A stretch of DNA of 64,000 bases from Pseudomonadota bacterium (lineage in GTDB: Bacteria; Pseudomonadota; Alphaproteobacteria; Sphingomonadales; Sphingomonadaceae): assembly GCA_021847605.1 (NCBI GenBank), contig JAJZQN010000011.1:1-64000 (forward strand). Reading direction: 5' to 3'. The notes beneath the pieces are model-generated. The model saw only the letters and a program-made list of their open reading frames with translations, searched no databases and was not told the DNA's origin. The stretch's first letter is position 1. The number at the start of each line of letters is the position of its first letter. Positions 7,125-16,899 of this stretch are shown in pieces. The position numbers and the translations under genes are program-made.

Positions 7125-9665
7125 TCAGTAAATGCCGCCCTGCCCTTCGAGGAAATCGGCGTCGGTGCGCTGACGACGCTGGGTCGCGGCAGCGGCGCGG
7201 GCAGCGGCCGCCCTGGCCAGATCTTCCGCCTCTTCCTTACGAATCGAGCGGCGGGGTTCGGATTCGGGCTTGAAGGCTTCCCAGATGACCGCGGGCTTAG
7301 GATCGGTGCCGGGCCAGGCGCCATAGACGCGCTTGCCCGAACGACGGTCGATCGCGACCATGCGGATGCCCGGTGGCGCGACGAACGGCGTCTTGGGCAT
7401 GGTTTCCAGAATCGGTGCCATCGCCGCCTTCCAGATGGGGGCGGCGATACGGCCACCCTGCGCCCAGCCGCCCAGGCTGCGCGGCTGGTCATAGCCGATA
7501 TAGACGCCGGCGACGAGGTCGGGCGATCCGCCCACGAACCAGACATTGGTCGGGCCGTTGGTGGTGCCGGTCTTGCCGAACAGCGGACGATTGAGGTCGG
7601 CCAGCACCGTCGCGGTGCCGCGCTGAATGACGCCCTCGGTGATGTGAACCACCTGATAGGCGGTCATGGGGTTCATCACCTGTTTGCCCTCAAAGCCGAA
7701 GCGGGGCATGGGCTTGCCATCCCAATTGGCCATGTTGCAGCCGTCGCACGGGCGCCAGTTTGCCGGCCAGATCACCTTGCCGCGACGATCCTGCACATAG
7801 TCCATAACCTTGGACGGGAATTGCCGCCCCTGATTGGCGAGCGTGGCGTAAGCATTCACCATGCGTTCGACCGTCGTTTCCCCAGCGCCTAGCGCAAAGG
7901 AGAGATAGGGCTGATAATCGCCAATCCCCATCGCCTTGATGGTCCGCACGACGCGCTCCATGCCGGTCTGCGATGCGGCGCGTACGGTCATGAGGTTGCG
8001 CGATTGTTCGACGCCCCAACGCATCGTCTGCGGCCCGGCGCTGCCACCGGAGAAGTTGCGGAAGCATTTCTGGCCCAGACTGGCAGTCTGATAGACGCAC
8101 AGCGGCCCGTCGACGATGATCGAGGCGGGCGTCATGCCATTGTCGAGCGCGGCGGCATAGACGAAGGGCTTGATCGTGGAACCGGGCTGGCGCTTGGCCT
8201 GGGTCGCGCGATTATAGGAGGAGAGGCGTGAATCGAAACCGCCCTGCATGGCGCGGATGCGGCCGGAATGAACCTCCTCCGCCACCATGCCGCCGGACAC
8301 TTCGGGAATATTGCGCAGCGCCCATGTCGCCCCATTGCGCGTAACCACGATCAGGTCGCCGGGCTTCATCGCCGAAAAGGCCGGCGCGCCGGTGCGGCGA
8401 TAGAGCATTTGCGCAGCATTGGCGGGCAAGGTGCCGGTGCTGCCATCGGAAAAGCCGATCTGCATATCCATGCCCGAACGGCTGATGACGACGGCGACGC
8501 GCCACTCGGCATAATCAACGTCGATATAGCTGGCGGCGAGTTCGCGTTCCCAGCCATTCTCGATATTCACATGCCCGACCGGCCCGGACCAGCCGCGACC
8601 GGCATCGAATCGTAGCAGGCCAGCGCGCAGGGCATTTTGCACATTATCCTGCACCACCGGATCATAGGGGCTGCGCACCCACAGGCCACCGGCATAGACG
8701 CTGTTGGGACCGTCATCTGCCTTTTCGCCAAATTGTTCGATCAGGCGACGGCGTACTTCTTCCATATAATAGCCGCCGGCGCGGGCGTCGAAGCTGGAGC
8801 CGTGGGTCGCGACCGTGCCGAGCGGCTGCGCCTGTGCGGCATCGCGCTGCGCCGTGGTGATCCAGCCATTCTTGACCATCTCACCCAGCGCCCAGTTGCG
8901 CCGTTCCAACGCGCGGGCATGGCCGGTCGGGCTTTCGGGACGATAATTGGCCGGCCCCTTGGGCAGAATGGCGAGATAGGCCATTTCATGCAGTTTGAGG
9001 TCAGCGACATCCTTGTCGAAATAGGCGCGGGCTGCCGCCTGAACGCCGTAGGCGTTACGGCCCAGGAATATCTGGTTGAGATAGAGTTCGAGGATCTGCT
9101 GTTTCGACAGGACATTTTCCATGCGCCAGGCGAGGATCATCTCCTTCACCTTGCGCGTGGGCGAATATTCGTCGCCGATCAGCAGGTTCTTTGCCACCTG
9201 CTGCGTGATGGTGGAGCCGCCACGGGCGCGCTGGCCCGAACCCAGCTTGCTGGCATAATCGATGACGGCGCCTGCGAAGCCGGGGATGTCGACGCCATGA
9301 TGCTCGAAGAAAGTCTTGTCCTCCGCCGCCAGATAGGCGTGGATCAACTGCTGCGGATAATCGCTATATTGCAGCTGAACACGGCGTTCGCGGGCATAGC
9401 TGTGGACCGGCTGGCCATTGATGTCGCGCACCATGGTGGGCAGCGGCGGTTCATATTCCAGCAGCGAGGTCGCATCGGGCAGGCCGCGCGCGAAGATGAG
9501 CCAGAAGGCAAGGCAGGCCAGCAGGAACCCGCCCGCCAATATGGCAAGCCAGCGGAACAGCCGTCGCCCCCAGAGCGGACGGAGACGCCCCAACAGACCG
9601 CCGGCGTCACGGCGCAGGCGATAGGCGAAGGATGTTGCGGCGGTATCGGAACGGGCCTCTTCCAT
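7125..9665 (-). CDS. mrcA: Penicillin-binding protein 1A (bifunctional)
   Basis: An 846-aa inner-membrane class A PBP that polymerises and cross-links peptidoglycan. One membrane anchor is at about 37-58. The glycosyltransferase domain has the catalytic Glu115 (AAEDKTFFEHHG), GGSTITQQVAKN and the ELYLNQIFLGR motif. An OB-like insert follows. The transpeptidase has S496 (GSTIK), SRN at 555-557 and KTGT at 698-701. The tail after about 800 is Arg/Ala/Glu-rich. Start ATG 9665 is the first in frame, with no clear Shine-Dalgarno. A GC hairpin (7012-7033) without a T-tract sits between it and prfB. Confidence 0.96.
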   Translation of the reverse strand: MEEARSDTAATSFAYRLRRDAGGLLGRLRPLWGRRLFRWLAILAGGFLLACLAFWLIFARGLPDATSLLEYEPPLPTMVRDINGQPVHSYARERRVQLQYSDYPQQLIHAYLAAEDKTFFEHHGVDIPGFAGAVIDYASKLGSGQRARGGSTITQQVAKNLLIGDEYSPTRKVKEMILAWRMENVLSKQQILELYLNQIFLGRNAYGVQAAARAYFDKDVADLKLHEMAYLAILPKGPANYRPESPTGHARALERRNWALGEMVKNGWITTAQRDAAQAQPLGTVATHGSSFDARAGGYYMEEVRRRLIEQFGEKADDGPNSVYAGGLWVRSPYDPVVQDNVQNALRAGLLRFDAGRGWSGPVGHVNIENGWERELAASYIDVDYAEWRVAVVISRSGMDMQIGFSDGSTGTLPANAAQMLYRRTGAPAFSAMKPGDLIVVTRNGATWALRNIPEVSGGMVAEEVHSGRIRAMQGGFDSRLSSYNRATQAKRQPGSTIKPFVYAAALDNGMTPASIIVDGPLCVYQTASLGQKCFRNFSGGSAGPQTMRWGVEQSRNLMTVRAASQTGMERVVRTIKAMGIGDYQPYLSFALGAGETTVERMVNAYATLANQGRQFPSKVMDYVQDRRGKVIWPANWRPCDGCNMANWDGKPMPRFGFEGKQVMNPMTAYQVVHITEGVIQRGTATVLADLNRPLFGKTGTTNGPTNVWFVGGSPDLVAGVYIGYDQPRSLGGWAQGGRIAAPIWKAAMAPILETMPKTPFVAPPGIRMVAIDRRSGKRVYGAWPGTDPKPAVIWEAFKPESEPRRSIRKEEAEDLARAAAARAAAATQRRQRTDADFLEGQGGIY

Positions 9666-10121
9666 GGGGAAGAGGCTCTAGGGTCAAAATGACGCCAAGG
9701 CCAGTGGGGATGACGCAATCGGGCGCAACTGCCCCTGAGGCAGGAGGGCAAATCGAACGGTTAAGCGAAAATCCGACGGCCAATTGTTGGAATTCCGTCG
9801 CTTAGCTTCGCATATTTCCCGGTGATTTTGTCTTTTTATTACCAACTCGCGCATTTATCAGAAAGCCCACCCCAAAATGTCAGGAGCGATCATCCGACAA
9901 TCGGCAAGGCGTAGGACAGCTTAGATTTTGATGATTTTGCATTGATCCGTTCGTTTCGAACGCAGTCGAGAAACGGCGCGCTGATCGTTTCTCGACTTCG
10001 CTCGAAACGAACGGAAATTTGTGATTCAACCCGATTTCATCGCGCTCTGATCCGCACAGCCCAATCCACACGGCGTTTGCGCGTGGACACGCTGTCCCGA
10101 TCATCACCCCCTGAAGCAGGA
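9666..10121. other. Intergenic region between amidase and mrcA
   Basis: 456 bp without a supported gene. It contains one copy of a dispersed hairpin repeat (about 9921-10050) and a comparatively AT-rich stretch (about 9780-9860) that could hold the mrcA promoter. I could not pick out convincing -35/-10 boxes. Confidence 0.6.
9921..10050 (-). repeat. Dispersed intergenic hairpin repeat, copy A
   Basis: Two 29-nt arms (9947-9975 and 9986-10014) are reverse complements at 27 of 29 positions and each contains CGTTCGTTTCGA and TCGAGAAACG. Flanks outside the arms (TGATGATTTTGCATTGATC on one side, ATCGGGTTGAA on the other in reverse complement) recur around the single-arm copy at 46694-46789, so the element is larger than the hairpin. 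Confidence 0.8.
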
Positions 10122-11402
10122 TCAGCCGCCCGCCGCTCCGCCGGCCATCGCCAGCTTTCGGGCGAAATGCACGTCGATCGCCCGTGCCACGCCGCGCGCG
10201 ATCTTTTGCTGTCCTTCACGCGAGGCGAGGAAAGCGGCATCGGCGGCATTGCTGATATAGCCGGTTTCGAACAGGATCGACGGCGTGTCCGGCGCCTTTA
10301 GCACCATGAGCGAGGCGAAGCGGTGATAGGCGGTGCGGAACGGCACATAGGGCGCGGCTTCCCGTTGCAGCAACCGGGCGAAACTGGCCGAGATATTGAG
10401 CGATTCGCGCTGCGTCAGGTCGATGAGGATGGAGGACACGTCACCCGACTGACCGCCCATATTCACGCCATTGATAATGTCAGCCTTATTTTCCCGCGCG
10501 GCGAGCCGGGCCGCTTCGCGGTCCGACGCGGTTTCCGACAATGTATAGACGGTCGCGCCATGGGCATCGGCATTTTCAGCGGCATCGGCATGAATGGAGA
10601 TGAAAAGGTCGGCCCCCAACCGGCGCGCAATGCCATATCGTTCCTGAAGCACCAGAAACTTGTCGTCGTCGCGCGTCAGCGCCACCCGCACCCGGCCCGA
10701 TTTGACAAGCTGATCGCGGATCGCCTGTGCGATGGCGAGGGTCACATCCTTTTCCCGTTCGCCATTGTCGCGATTGATGGCGCCGGGATCATGACCGCCA
10801 TGACCGGCGTCGATCACGACCAGCGGCCGGGCGCCGTCATGCGATCCTTCCACAGCCGGGAGCGAAATCCCCCGCGCAACGGCCGGAATGGGCACGGTGA
10901 TGGAATGGATACGCTTTGTGGGACGCGGCGCCATATTGGCAGGCGCGTCGAAATGCGTGCGCCCTTTGCCCACTTCCGACCGGAAACGGCCATCGGTCAC
11001 GCTCTGCACCGAAAAGCTGAGGGACTTGCCATCGTCGGCGATACGCGGATTACCGATCGTCGCGGGGCTGGTCAGGTCCAGCACCACGCGCGCAGTCCCG
11101 CCGTTCAGCTGTCCCTGACGAACCGCCGTGATGGCGTTACCGGCCGGGGCAAAATTTCGCCCCGCAATCTGTGCGCCATCAATGTCGAGTGCGATACGGC
11201 GCGGCGCATCCAGCAGAAACGCCGATGCACCGTCCACGCGGCCGCTGAAGCGAACGACCACATGGTCGTCCTGAACATCCACCCCCGATATACCGCCCGC
11301 ATCGCCGGGCGCCGCCACGGTCATCAGGGTTGCCAGGGCAAGGCTCTGCAACATGCGTCGCTTGTGCAACGCGCTCGTGTCGGCCGTCCAGCCAAAATTC
11401 AT
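10122..11402 (-). CDS. N-acetylmuramoyl-L-alanine amidase with AMIN domain (AmiC-like)
   Basis: A 426-aa exported amidase that cleaves the peptide stem from MurNAc during daughter-cell separation. A signal sequence (MLQSLALATLMTVAAPGDA) lies near residue 17-35. The AMIN domain spans about 40-145 and the zinc-dependent Amidase_3 domain about 190-415: VVIDAGHGGHDPGA supplies the first His, ERYGIARRLGADLFISIHADAA the next, and LFETGYISN the catalytic Glu. Start could be ATG 11402 or ATG 11354, which lies directly at the signal peptide. It is the first gene of the minus-strand cell-wall block and is divergent from rne. Confidence 0.93.
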   Translation of the reverse strand: MNFGWTADTSALHKRRMLQSLALATLMTVAAPGDAGGISGVDVQDDHVVVRFSGRVDGASAFLLDAPRRIALDIDGAQIAGRNFAPAGNAITAVRQGQLNGGTARVVLDLTSPATIGNPRIADDGKSLSFSVQSVTDGRFRSEVGKGRTHFDAPANMAPRPTKRIHSITVPIPAVARGISLPAVEGSHDGARPLVVIDAGHGGHDPGAINRDNGEREKDVTLAIAQAIRDQLVKSGRVRVALTRDDDKFLVLQERYGIARRLGADLFISIHADAAENADAHGATVYTLSETASDREAARLAARENKADIINGVNMGGQSGDVSSILIDLTQRESLNISASFARLLQREAAPYVPFRTAYHRFASLMVLKAPDTPSILFETGYISNAADAAFLASREGQQKIARGVARAIDVHFARKLAMAGGAAGG

Positions 11403-11916
11403 GATGCAAATCCGTCCAGCGTCCCCACGCTGAAGACCGGATTAATCATCGCCCCCTTTTAGCTCCGTAAAATGAGAGGGTTAAACGGGCCTTTACCATT
11501 TATAGCGATAAGCGGAGAGGCGCGTCACAGAGTCGCCACATTATTTCCGGCAGCCGTTGCCCCTTGGGTATTTGGCTGCTACCCATTCATATTCACGCAT
11601 GGACCGCCCATATGATGGCGGCTCTGCGGGATTTTAATTGGGCATCGGCGGCCTTGCCGGACCGATGCCAGAACAGGTTGATGCTGCATGAGGCTTGAAT
11701 TTCCATCCACGCTTGCCCCGGTAACGGGCGATGCGGCGTGGTTGGTGTGGCCCGGCATATGGTCCGGCCCGGCCAATGCAGCAGACGCGAAGTTTTTCCT
11801 TCAAAACCGGATGATGCCGCAATTCGCGCCCTTTTCGGCGCACGCGCGGCCGTCCCTTCACTATCGCGTGGCGGCCCGGCCCAGAGCCGGAGGCCGCCTA
11901 CGCCGGAGATTTATAC
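11403..11916. other. rne / amidase divergent intergenic region with long rne leader
   Basis: 514 bp with no supported protein gene. Short stop-free stretches on both strands lack ribosome binding sites. The last 200 bp before rne are very GC-rich with many self-complementary segments (for example GGCGGCCCGGCC and GGCCGCC near 11870-11900), so a structured rne leader is plausible. RNase E feedback on its own leader is known in gammaproteobacteria; here it is only inferred. The amidase promoter should lie near 11403-11520. Confidence 0.5.
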
Positions 11917-14580
11917 ATGACAATGCGTATGCTGATCGATGCGCGCCACCGGGAAGAAACCCGTGTCGCGGTCGTCAAGGGTAATCGAATCGAAGAGTTT
12001 GATTTCGAATCGGCCGAACACAAGCAGCTCAAGGGTAATATCTACCTGGCCAAAGTGACCCGCGTGGAGCCTTCGCTCCAGGCGGCTTTCGTCGATTATG
12101 GTGGCAACCGCCACGGCTTCCTCGCTTTCAGCGAAATCCATCCCGACTATTATCAGATCCCGCGCGAGGACCGCGAGGCGTTGCTGCGTGAAGAACGCGA
12201 GCATGCCGAGGAAGAAGCCGCGCTGCGTGCGGACTATGATGATGAGGATGATGACGGCCATCATGGCGAGGACGGCGTAGAAGTCGTCGAAGCCAGCCAT
12301 CATCATGACGATGAGGAAGGCACCGAGAGCGAAGCCCCCAAGGGCAATAATCGCCGTCGTGGCGGCGGCAAGGGCGACGAAGCCGCCGACGAACTGCGCC
12401 GCAAGCGCATGGCGCTGCGCCGCCGTTACAAGATTCAGGACGTCATCAAGCGCCGTCAGGTGCTGTTGGTGCAGGTCGTCAAGGAAGAGCGCGGCAACAA
12501 GGGCGCGGCACTGACCACCTATTTGTCGCTGGCCGGTCGCTATTGCGTGCTGATGCCCAACACCAGCCATGGCGGCGGCATTTCGCGCAAGATCAGCAAT
12601 GCGGCCGATCGCAAGCGGTTGAAGACGATCATCGCGGAAATGAACCTGCCCTCTTCGATGGGCTGCATCGTCCGCACCGCCGGCCTTCAGCGCACCAAGC
12701 CGGAAATCAAGCGCGATTTCGACTATCTCGCCCGCCTGTGGGACGAGATTCGCGAACAGACGCTGAAGTCCGACGCACCCGCGCTGATCCACAATGACAG
12801 CGACCTCATCAAGCGGGCGATCCGCGATATCTATAACAAGGATATCGAGGAAGTGATCGTCGAGGGCGAGCATGGGTACAAGGCCGCCAAGGACTTCATG
12901 CGCCTGTTGATGCCCAGCCATGCGCGCCGGGTGAAGCAATATGCCGACGCGGTGTCGCTGTTCCAGCGCGCCAGCGTGGAAGATCAACTCGCGGCGATGT
13001 ACAACCCCGTCGTGCAGCTGAAGTCCGGTGGCTATCTGGTCATCAACCCGACCGAAGCGCTGGTGTCGATCGACATCAACTCGGGTCGGTCGACCCGCGA
13101 ACATGGCATCGAACAGACCGCCGTCGCCACCAATCTGGAAGCGGCGCGCGAAATCGCGCGCCAGCTCCGCCTGCGCGACATGGCCGGCCTTGTCGTCATC
13201 GACTTTATCGACATGGAGATGAACTCCAACATCCGTAAGGTCGAGAAGGCGATGAAGGAGGCACTGAAGGACGATCGCGCCCGCATCCAGGTCGGCCGCA
13301 TTTCCGGTTTCGGCCTGATGGAAATGAGCCGCCAGCGCCTGCGCACCGGCGTATTGGAAGCGTCGACCCGCCAGTGCCCGCATTGCGAAGGCACGGGTCT
13401 GGTCCGCACCGCGTCGTCGGCCGGTCTTGGCGCGCTGCGCATGCTGGAAGAAGAAGCGGCCCGTGGTCGCGGCAGCGTCATCACGCTGCGCGCCAGCCAG
13501 GAAGCGGCCTTCTATGTCCTCAACAACAAGCGTCGCGAACTGGACGAGATCGAACAGCGCTATGGCGTGATGATCGTCGTTCTGCCGGATGGCGAAGTCG
13601 AAGGCGCCCGCATGTCGGTGGAGCCGAGCGGCCCCCGCCCCGAGCGCGTCGTCACCTATGCCCCGATGGTGGAAGAGGATGACGACCTCGACCTGATCGA
13701 GGAAGAGGAAGAAGAGGAAGCGGAGGAAGAAGAAGCCGCATCCGAAGCCGAAGAGCGCGGCGAACGCAATGACGATCGTGAAGGCGGCCGTCGCCGTCGT
13801 CGCCGTCGCCGTCGTCGTGGCGGCCAGCGCGACGAGGATCAGGCCGAACAGCCCGCAGGCGAAAGCGAAGCCGGTGAAGAAGCGGCCGATGACGAAGCCG
13901 ACGCCGCAGAAGAGCCGGTCGCTGCCGAAGCAGGTGAAGCCGCCGAGGAAGAAGGCGGTTCGCGCCGCCGTGGCCGTCGCGGTCGTCGCGGTGGACGCCG
14001 TCGTCGCGAAGGTGGCGAAACCGCAGGCGAGACGGCTGAAACGGCCGAAGCCGTGGAAACGGCAGAAGTCGAAACGGTCGAACCCGTGGCGGAAGCAGCG
14101 CCGGTCGAGGCGGTTGCCGTCGAGGAAGCGGCCGAGCCGGCTCCCAAGACCCGCCGTCGTCCCCGCGCTCGCAAGAAGGCCGATGCAGAAGCGCCGGTCG
14201 AGGTGAGCGAAGCCGTCGAAGCACCGGCCGCCGCACCTGCGGAAGCGGTAGCGGAAGAAGCCGCGCCGGAAGCCCCGGCCAAGCCCAAGCGCACCCGCCG
14301 CAAGAAAGCGGACATCGTGGCCGAAGAAGCCGCCGCCGCAGCGGTGGAAGCCCCGGCCGCAGAAGAGGCCGCGCCAGCCAAGCCCAAGCGCACCCGCCGC
14401 AAGAAGGCGGACGTCGTAGCCGAAGAAGCTGCGGCACCGGCCGCCGTCGAAGCCGTCGAAGCAGCCCCGGCCGCCACGACAGCGCCCGTCACCGCCGACG
14501 CGCCAGCATCGGAAGCCGATGGTGAAGCAGAAGCCGGCGAGCCGCGTCGTGGCTGGTGGCAGCGCACTTTCGGCCAGTAA
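11917..14580 (+). CDS. rne: Ribonuclease E
   Basis: An 887-aa endoribonuclease and RNA-degradosome scaffold. It begins with MTMRMLIDARHREETRVAVV, the usual alphaproteobacterial start. The S1 domain (about 35-205) carries an acidic/His/Arg-rich insertion (about 88-165), as is common in this class. The catalytic core has VSIDINSGR and VVIDFIDMEMNS with the metal-binding Asp residues, and RQCPHCEG as the zinc-link cysteines. After about 590 the scaffold is acidic/Ala-rich with Arg blocks, including a long Arg run near 625-632 and duplicated lysine/arginine repeats near 790-840. A terminator follows. Confidence 0.97.
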   Translation: MTMRMLIDARHREETRVAVVKGNRIEEFDFESAEHKQLKGNIYLAKVTRVEPSLQAAFVDYGGNRHGFLAFSEIHPDYYQIPREDREALLREEREHAEEEAALRADYDDEDDDGHHGEDGVEVVEASHHHDDEEGTESEAPKGNNRRRGGGKGDEAADELRRKRMALRRRYKIQDVIKRRQVLLVQVVKEERGNKGAALTTYLSLAGRYCVLMPNTSHGGGISRKISNAADRKRLKTIIAEMNLPSSMGCIVRTAGLQRTKPEIKRDFDYLARLWDEIREQTLKSDAPALIHNDSDLIKRAIRDIYNKDIEEVIVEGEHGYKAAKDFMRLLMPSHARRVKQYADAVSLFQRASVEDQLAAMYNPVVQLKSGGYLVINPTEALVSIDINSGRSTREHGIEQTAVATNLEAAREIARQLRLRDMAGLVVIDFIDMEMNSNIRKVEKAMKEALKDDRARIQVGRISGFGLMEMSRQRLRTGVLEASTRQCPHCEGTGLVRTASSAGLGALRMLEEEAARGRGSVITLRASQEAAFYVLNNKRRELDEIEQRYGVMIVVLPDGEVEGARMSVEPSGPRPERVVTYAPMVEEDDDLDLIEEEEEEEAEEEEAASEAEERGERNDDREGGRRRRRRRRRRGGQRDEDQAEQPAGESEAGEEAADDEADAAEEPVAAEAGEAAEEEGGSRRRGRRGRRGGRRRREGGETAGETAETAEAVETAEVETVEPVAEAAPVEAVAVEEAAEPAPKTRRRPRARKKADAEAPVEVSEAVEAPAAAPAEAVAEEAAPEAPAKPKRTRRKKADIVAEEAAAAAVEAPAAEEAAPAKPKRTRRKKADVVAEEAAAPAAVEAVEAAPAATTAPVTADAPASEADGEAEAGEPRRGWWQRTFGQ
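14281..14430 (+). repeat. In-gene direct repeat in the rne scaffold region
   Basis: About 50 nt starting at 14281 (AAGCCCAAGCGCACCCGCCG) recur at 14380 with a few changes, a 99-nt (33-codon) offset. They encode KPKRTRRKKAD(I/V)VAEEAA twice; a weaker third version (TRRRPRARKKADAEAP) starts near 14147. The basic blocks probably bind RNA or degradosome partners. Confidence 0.75.
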
Positions 14581-14618
14581 TCGGACGCCCGATAATCCCG
14601 GACGTTGAAATCATGAAC

Positions 14619-14666
14619 AAGCGCCGCTGCACAATGGGTCTGACCCGGCGCGCAGCGGCGCTTTTT
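14619..14666 (+). terminator. Terminator after rne
   Basis: GCGCCGCTGC (14621-14630) pairs with GCAGCGGCGC (14652-14661), followed by TTTTT. It lies 40 nt after the rne stop and before the M48 peptidase start. Confidence 0.8.
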
Positions 14667-14744
14667 CGTGGGCGATGCCTGGACGGTCATCGGGCGGATG
14701 CCTTCACGACAGGTTCAGGGGCGGCATGGCATCGCCCGGCGCCG

Positions 14745-16124
14745 ATGGCTCGCCTCCCGATCTTCGCACGCGCGCATCCGGTGCGACGGACGCTGACCTG
14801 TGCGCTGCTTGCAGCGGCGGCGCTGACCGCCCTGCCCGCTCAGGCCCAATCCATCCTGCGCGACGCCGAGACGGAAGCCTTCATGGCCGATATGTCCGGT
14901 CCGCTGGTCAAGGCGGCGGGCATGGAACCGCGCAACGTGCAGGTGCTGGTCATCAACGACCCGGAGATCAACGCCTTCGTCGCGGGGGGGCAATATGTCT
15001 GGGTGCATAGCGGGCTGCTGGCGCAGGCGGACAATGTCAATCAGGTGCAGGGCGTGGTCGCGCACGAACTCGGCCATATCGAGGGCGGCCATATCATCCG
15101 GTCGGGTGAGGGCATCAAGGCGGCAACCAGCGTCACGCTGCTGAGCCTGGTATTAGGCGCGGCGGCGATCGCGACCGGCGCAGGTGAGGCCGGCATGGGC
15201 ATCATGGGTCTGGGCCAGCAGGCGGCGATGAGCAATTTTCTGGCCTTTTCACGGGCGCAGGAAAGCTCTGCCGATCTGGCGGGCGCGCGATACCTGCACA
15301 CCGCCGGCATCAGCGGCCGGGGCAGCCTGGAATTCTTCAAGAAGCTGCAAAATCAGGAATATCGCCTCGCCATTCCGCAGGACAATAGTTACGGGCGCAC
15401 CCATCCGCTGTCGGGCGAGCGCATCAACGTGCTGCGCGAGGTGTATGAGGTCGATCCGGCATGGAACAAGCCGATGGACCGGGCGCTGGAAACCCGGTTC
15501 GAACGGATCAAGGCGAAACTGATCGGATTTGTGTCCGAACCCACGCAGACCTTGCAGAAATATCCCGAAAGCGATCAGTCGCTGCCCGCCCATTATGCCC
15601 GCGCCTATGCCTGGCATAAGAGCGCCTATCCGCAAAAGGCGCTGGATGAGGCCGATGCGCTGCTGGCCGCCCTGCCCCATGACCCCTATTTTCTGGAGTT
15701 GAAGGGGCAGATATTGCTGGAAAGCGGTCGGCCCAAGGATGCCATCGCTCCGCTGCGAGAGGCGGTGAAGCTGACCAATCAGCCACTGATTTCCGTGCTG
15801 CTGGCCCATGCCCTCATCGCGACGGAAGATGAAAGCAATTTCGCGGAAGCCGAACAGGTGCTGCGGATCGCGGTCAATCGCGACCGGGAAAATCCCTTTG
15901 CCTGGTATCAGCTTGGCGTCGTCTATGAACGGCGGGGCGATACGCCGCGCGCGGCACTGGCCACGGCGGAGCGCTATTCGATGATGGGCGACAACCCAAT
16001 GGCGCTGCGCAGCGCGGACGCCGCCATGCAGGGATTGCAGCAGGGCACCAAAGATTATCTGCGTGCGCAGGATATTGCGATGGTATCGCGCGCCGCCATC
16101 GAGCAGAAGCGGAAGAAACGATAA
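14745..16124 (+). CDS. Exported M48 metalloprotease with TPR repeats (BepA-like)
   Basis: A 459-aa periplasmic protease/chaperone resembling BepA/YfgC, which helps outer-membrane protein assembly. The signal peptide is about 1-35 (LLAAAALTALPAQAQ). The M48 domain has HELGH at 107-111, a hydrophobic flap (SVTLLSLVLGAAAIATGAG) and ESSADLAGARYLHTAG carrying the third zinc ligand. The C-terminal half holds TPR-type helices (about 290-450). ATG 14745 is chosen because it sits directly before the signal peptide; the frame is open much further upstream, into the rne 3' end. It is coupled to the DsbA-like gene (TAATG). Confidence 0.9.
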   Translation: MARLPIFARAHPVRRTLTCALLAAAALTALPAQAQSILRDAETEAFMADMSGPLVKAAGMEPRNVQVLVINDPEINAFVAGGQYVWVHSGLLAQADNVNQVQGVVAHELGHIEGGHIIRSGEGIKAATSVTLLSLVLGAAAIATGAGEAGMGIMGLGQQAAMSNFLAFSRAQESSADLAGARYLHTAGISGRGSLEFFKKLQNQEYRLAIPQDNSYGRTHPLSGERINVLREVYEVDPAWNKPMDRALETRFERIKAKLIGFVSEPTQTLQKYPESDQSLPAHYARAYAWHKSAYPQKALDEADALLAALPHDPYFLELKGQILLESGRPKDAIAPLREAVKLTNQPLISVLLAHALIATEDESNFAEAEQVLRIAVNRDRENPFAWYQLGVVYERRGDTPRAALATAERYSMMGDNPMALRSADAAMQGLQQGTKDYLRAQDIAMVSRAAIEQKRKKR

Positions 16125-16891
16125 TGACCGACCAGACCCGGCCGACTTTCAGGGCCGCCCTTTCCAACAGGACCATGCAGATGACCTTAGGCGCCTTCGC
16201 CCTCATCGCGGCTGCCGCCGGCACCGCTTTCGCCACGCAGGCGCCCGCCAGCGTCAACGGCGCCGACAAGGCGGCGATCGAAAAGATCGTTCATGACTAT
16301 ATTCTCGAACATCCCGAAATCATCCCGCAGGCGGTGGAAAGGCTTCAGGCCAAGCGCCTGTCCGGCACCATCGGCGAGAATCGCAGCGCCATCCAGACGC
16401 CCTATGCCGGGGCATGGGAGGGCGCCGCCAATGCCGACGTCACCGTCGTCGAATTTTTCGACTATGCCTGCGGCTATTGCCGCGCATCCCTGCCCGATCT
16501 TGCCAAGCTGGTCGGGTCAGATGCCAAGGTGAAGGTGGTCTATCGCGAACTGCCGATCCTGTCGGAGGAAAGCGGCAGCGCGGCCAAGGTGTCGCTGCTG
16601 GCAGCCGAGCGGAACCAGTATATGGTCTATCACAAGGCGCTTTATGGCGCGGGCCGGGTGACGCGCGACACGATTCTCGCGGCCGCGGCCAAGGCGGGAA
16701 TCAGCAAGGCGGATGCCGAAGCGGCGATCGCATCGAGCAAATATGACGCCGAAATCCAGTCCAACATCGCCCTCGCCCAGAAATTGCAGGCCAGCGGCAC
16801 GCCGACCTTCGTCATCGGCGATCAGGTGTTGAACGGTGCCGTCGGATTCGATGCGTTGCAGGCCGGAGTGGCGAGCGCACGGGGGAAATAA
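16124..16891 (+). CDS. DsbA-family thiol:disulfide oxidoreductase
   Basis: A 255-aa exported thioredoxin-fold protein. The N-terminal signal/anchor is at about 20-40 (TLGAFALIAAAAGTAFA). A short helical region containing IVHDYILEHPEIIPQAVERL is typical of DsbA/ScsC/BdbD-like proteins. The active site CGYC is at 116-119 in FFDYACGYCR and the cis-Pro loop is GTPTFVIGD. It probably oxidises or isomerises periplasmic cysteines. Its start ATG overlaps the TAA of the M48 protease gene, so both envelope quality-control proteins are co-translated. Confidence 0.92.
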   Translation: MTDQTRPTFRAALSNRTMQMTLGAFALIAAAAGTAFATQAPASVNGADKAAIEKIVHDYILEHPEIIPQAVERLQAKRLSGTIGENRSAIQTPYAGAWEGAANADVTVVEFFDYACGYCRASLPDLAKLVGSDAKVKVVYRELPILSEESGSAAKVSLLAAERNQYMVYHKALYGAGRVTRDTILAAAAKAGISKADAEAAIASSKYDAEIQSNIALAQKLQASGTPTFVIGDQVLNGAVGFDALQAGVASARGK

Positions 16892-16899
16892 TCCCCTTT

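Noticed and set aside
11911..13383. Long open frame (about 490 codons) on the minus strand opposite rne
   Set aside because: It is the antisense shadow of rne codon bias. No ribosome binding site and no family features, while the plus-strand frame is clearly RNase E.
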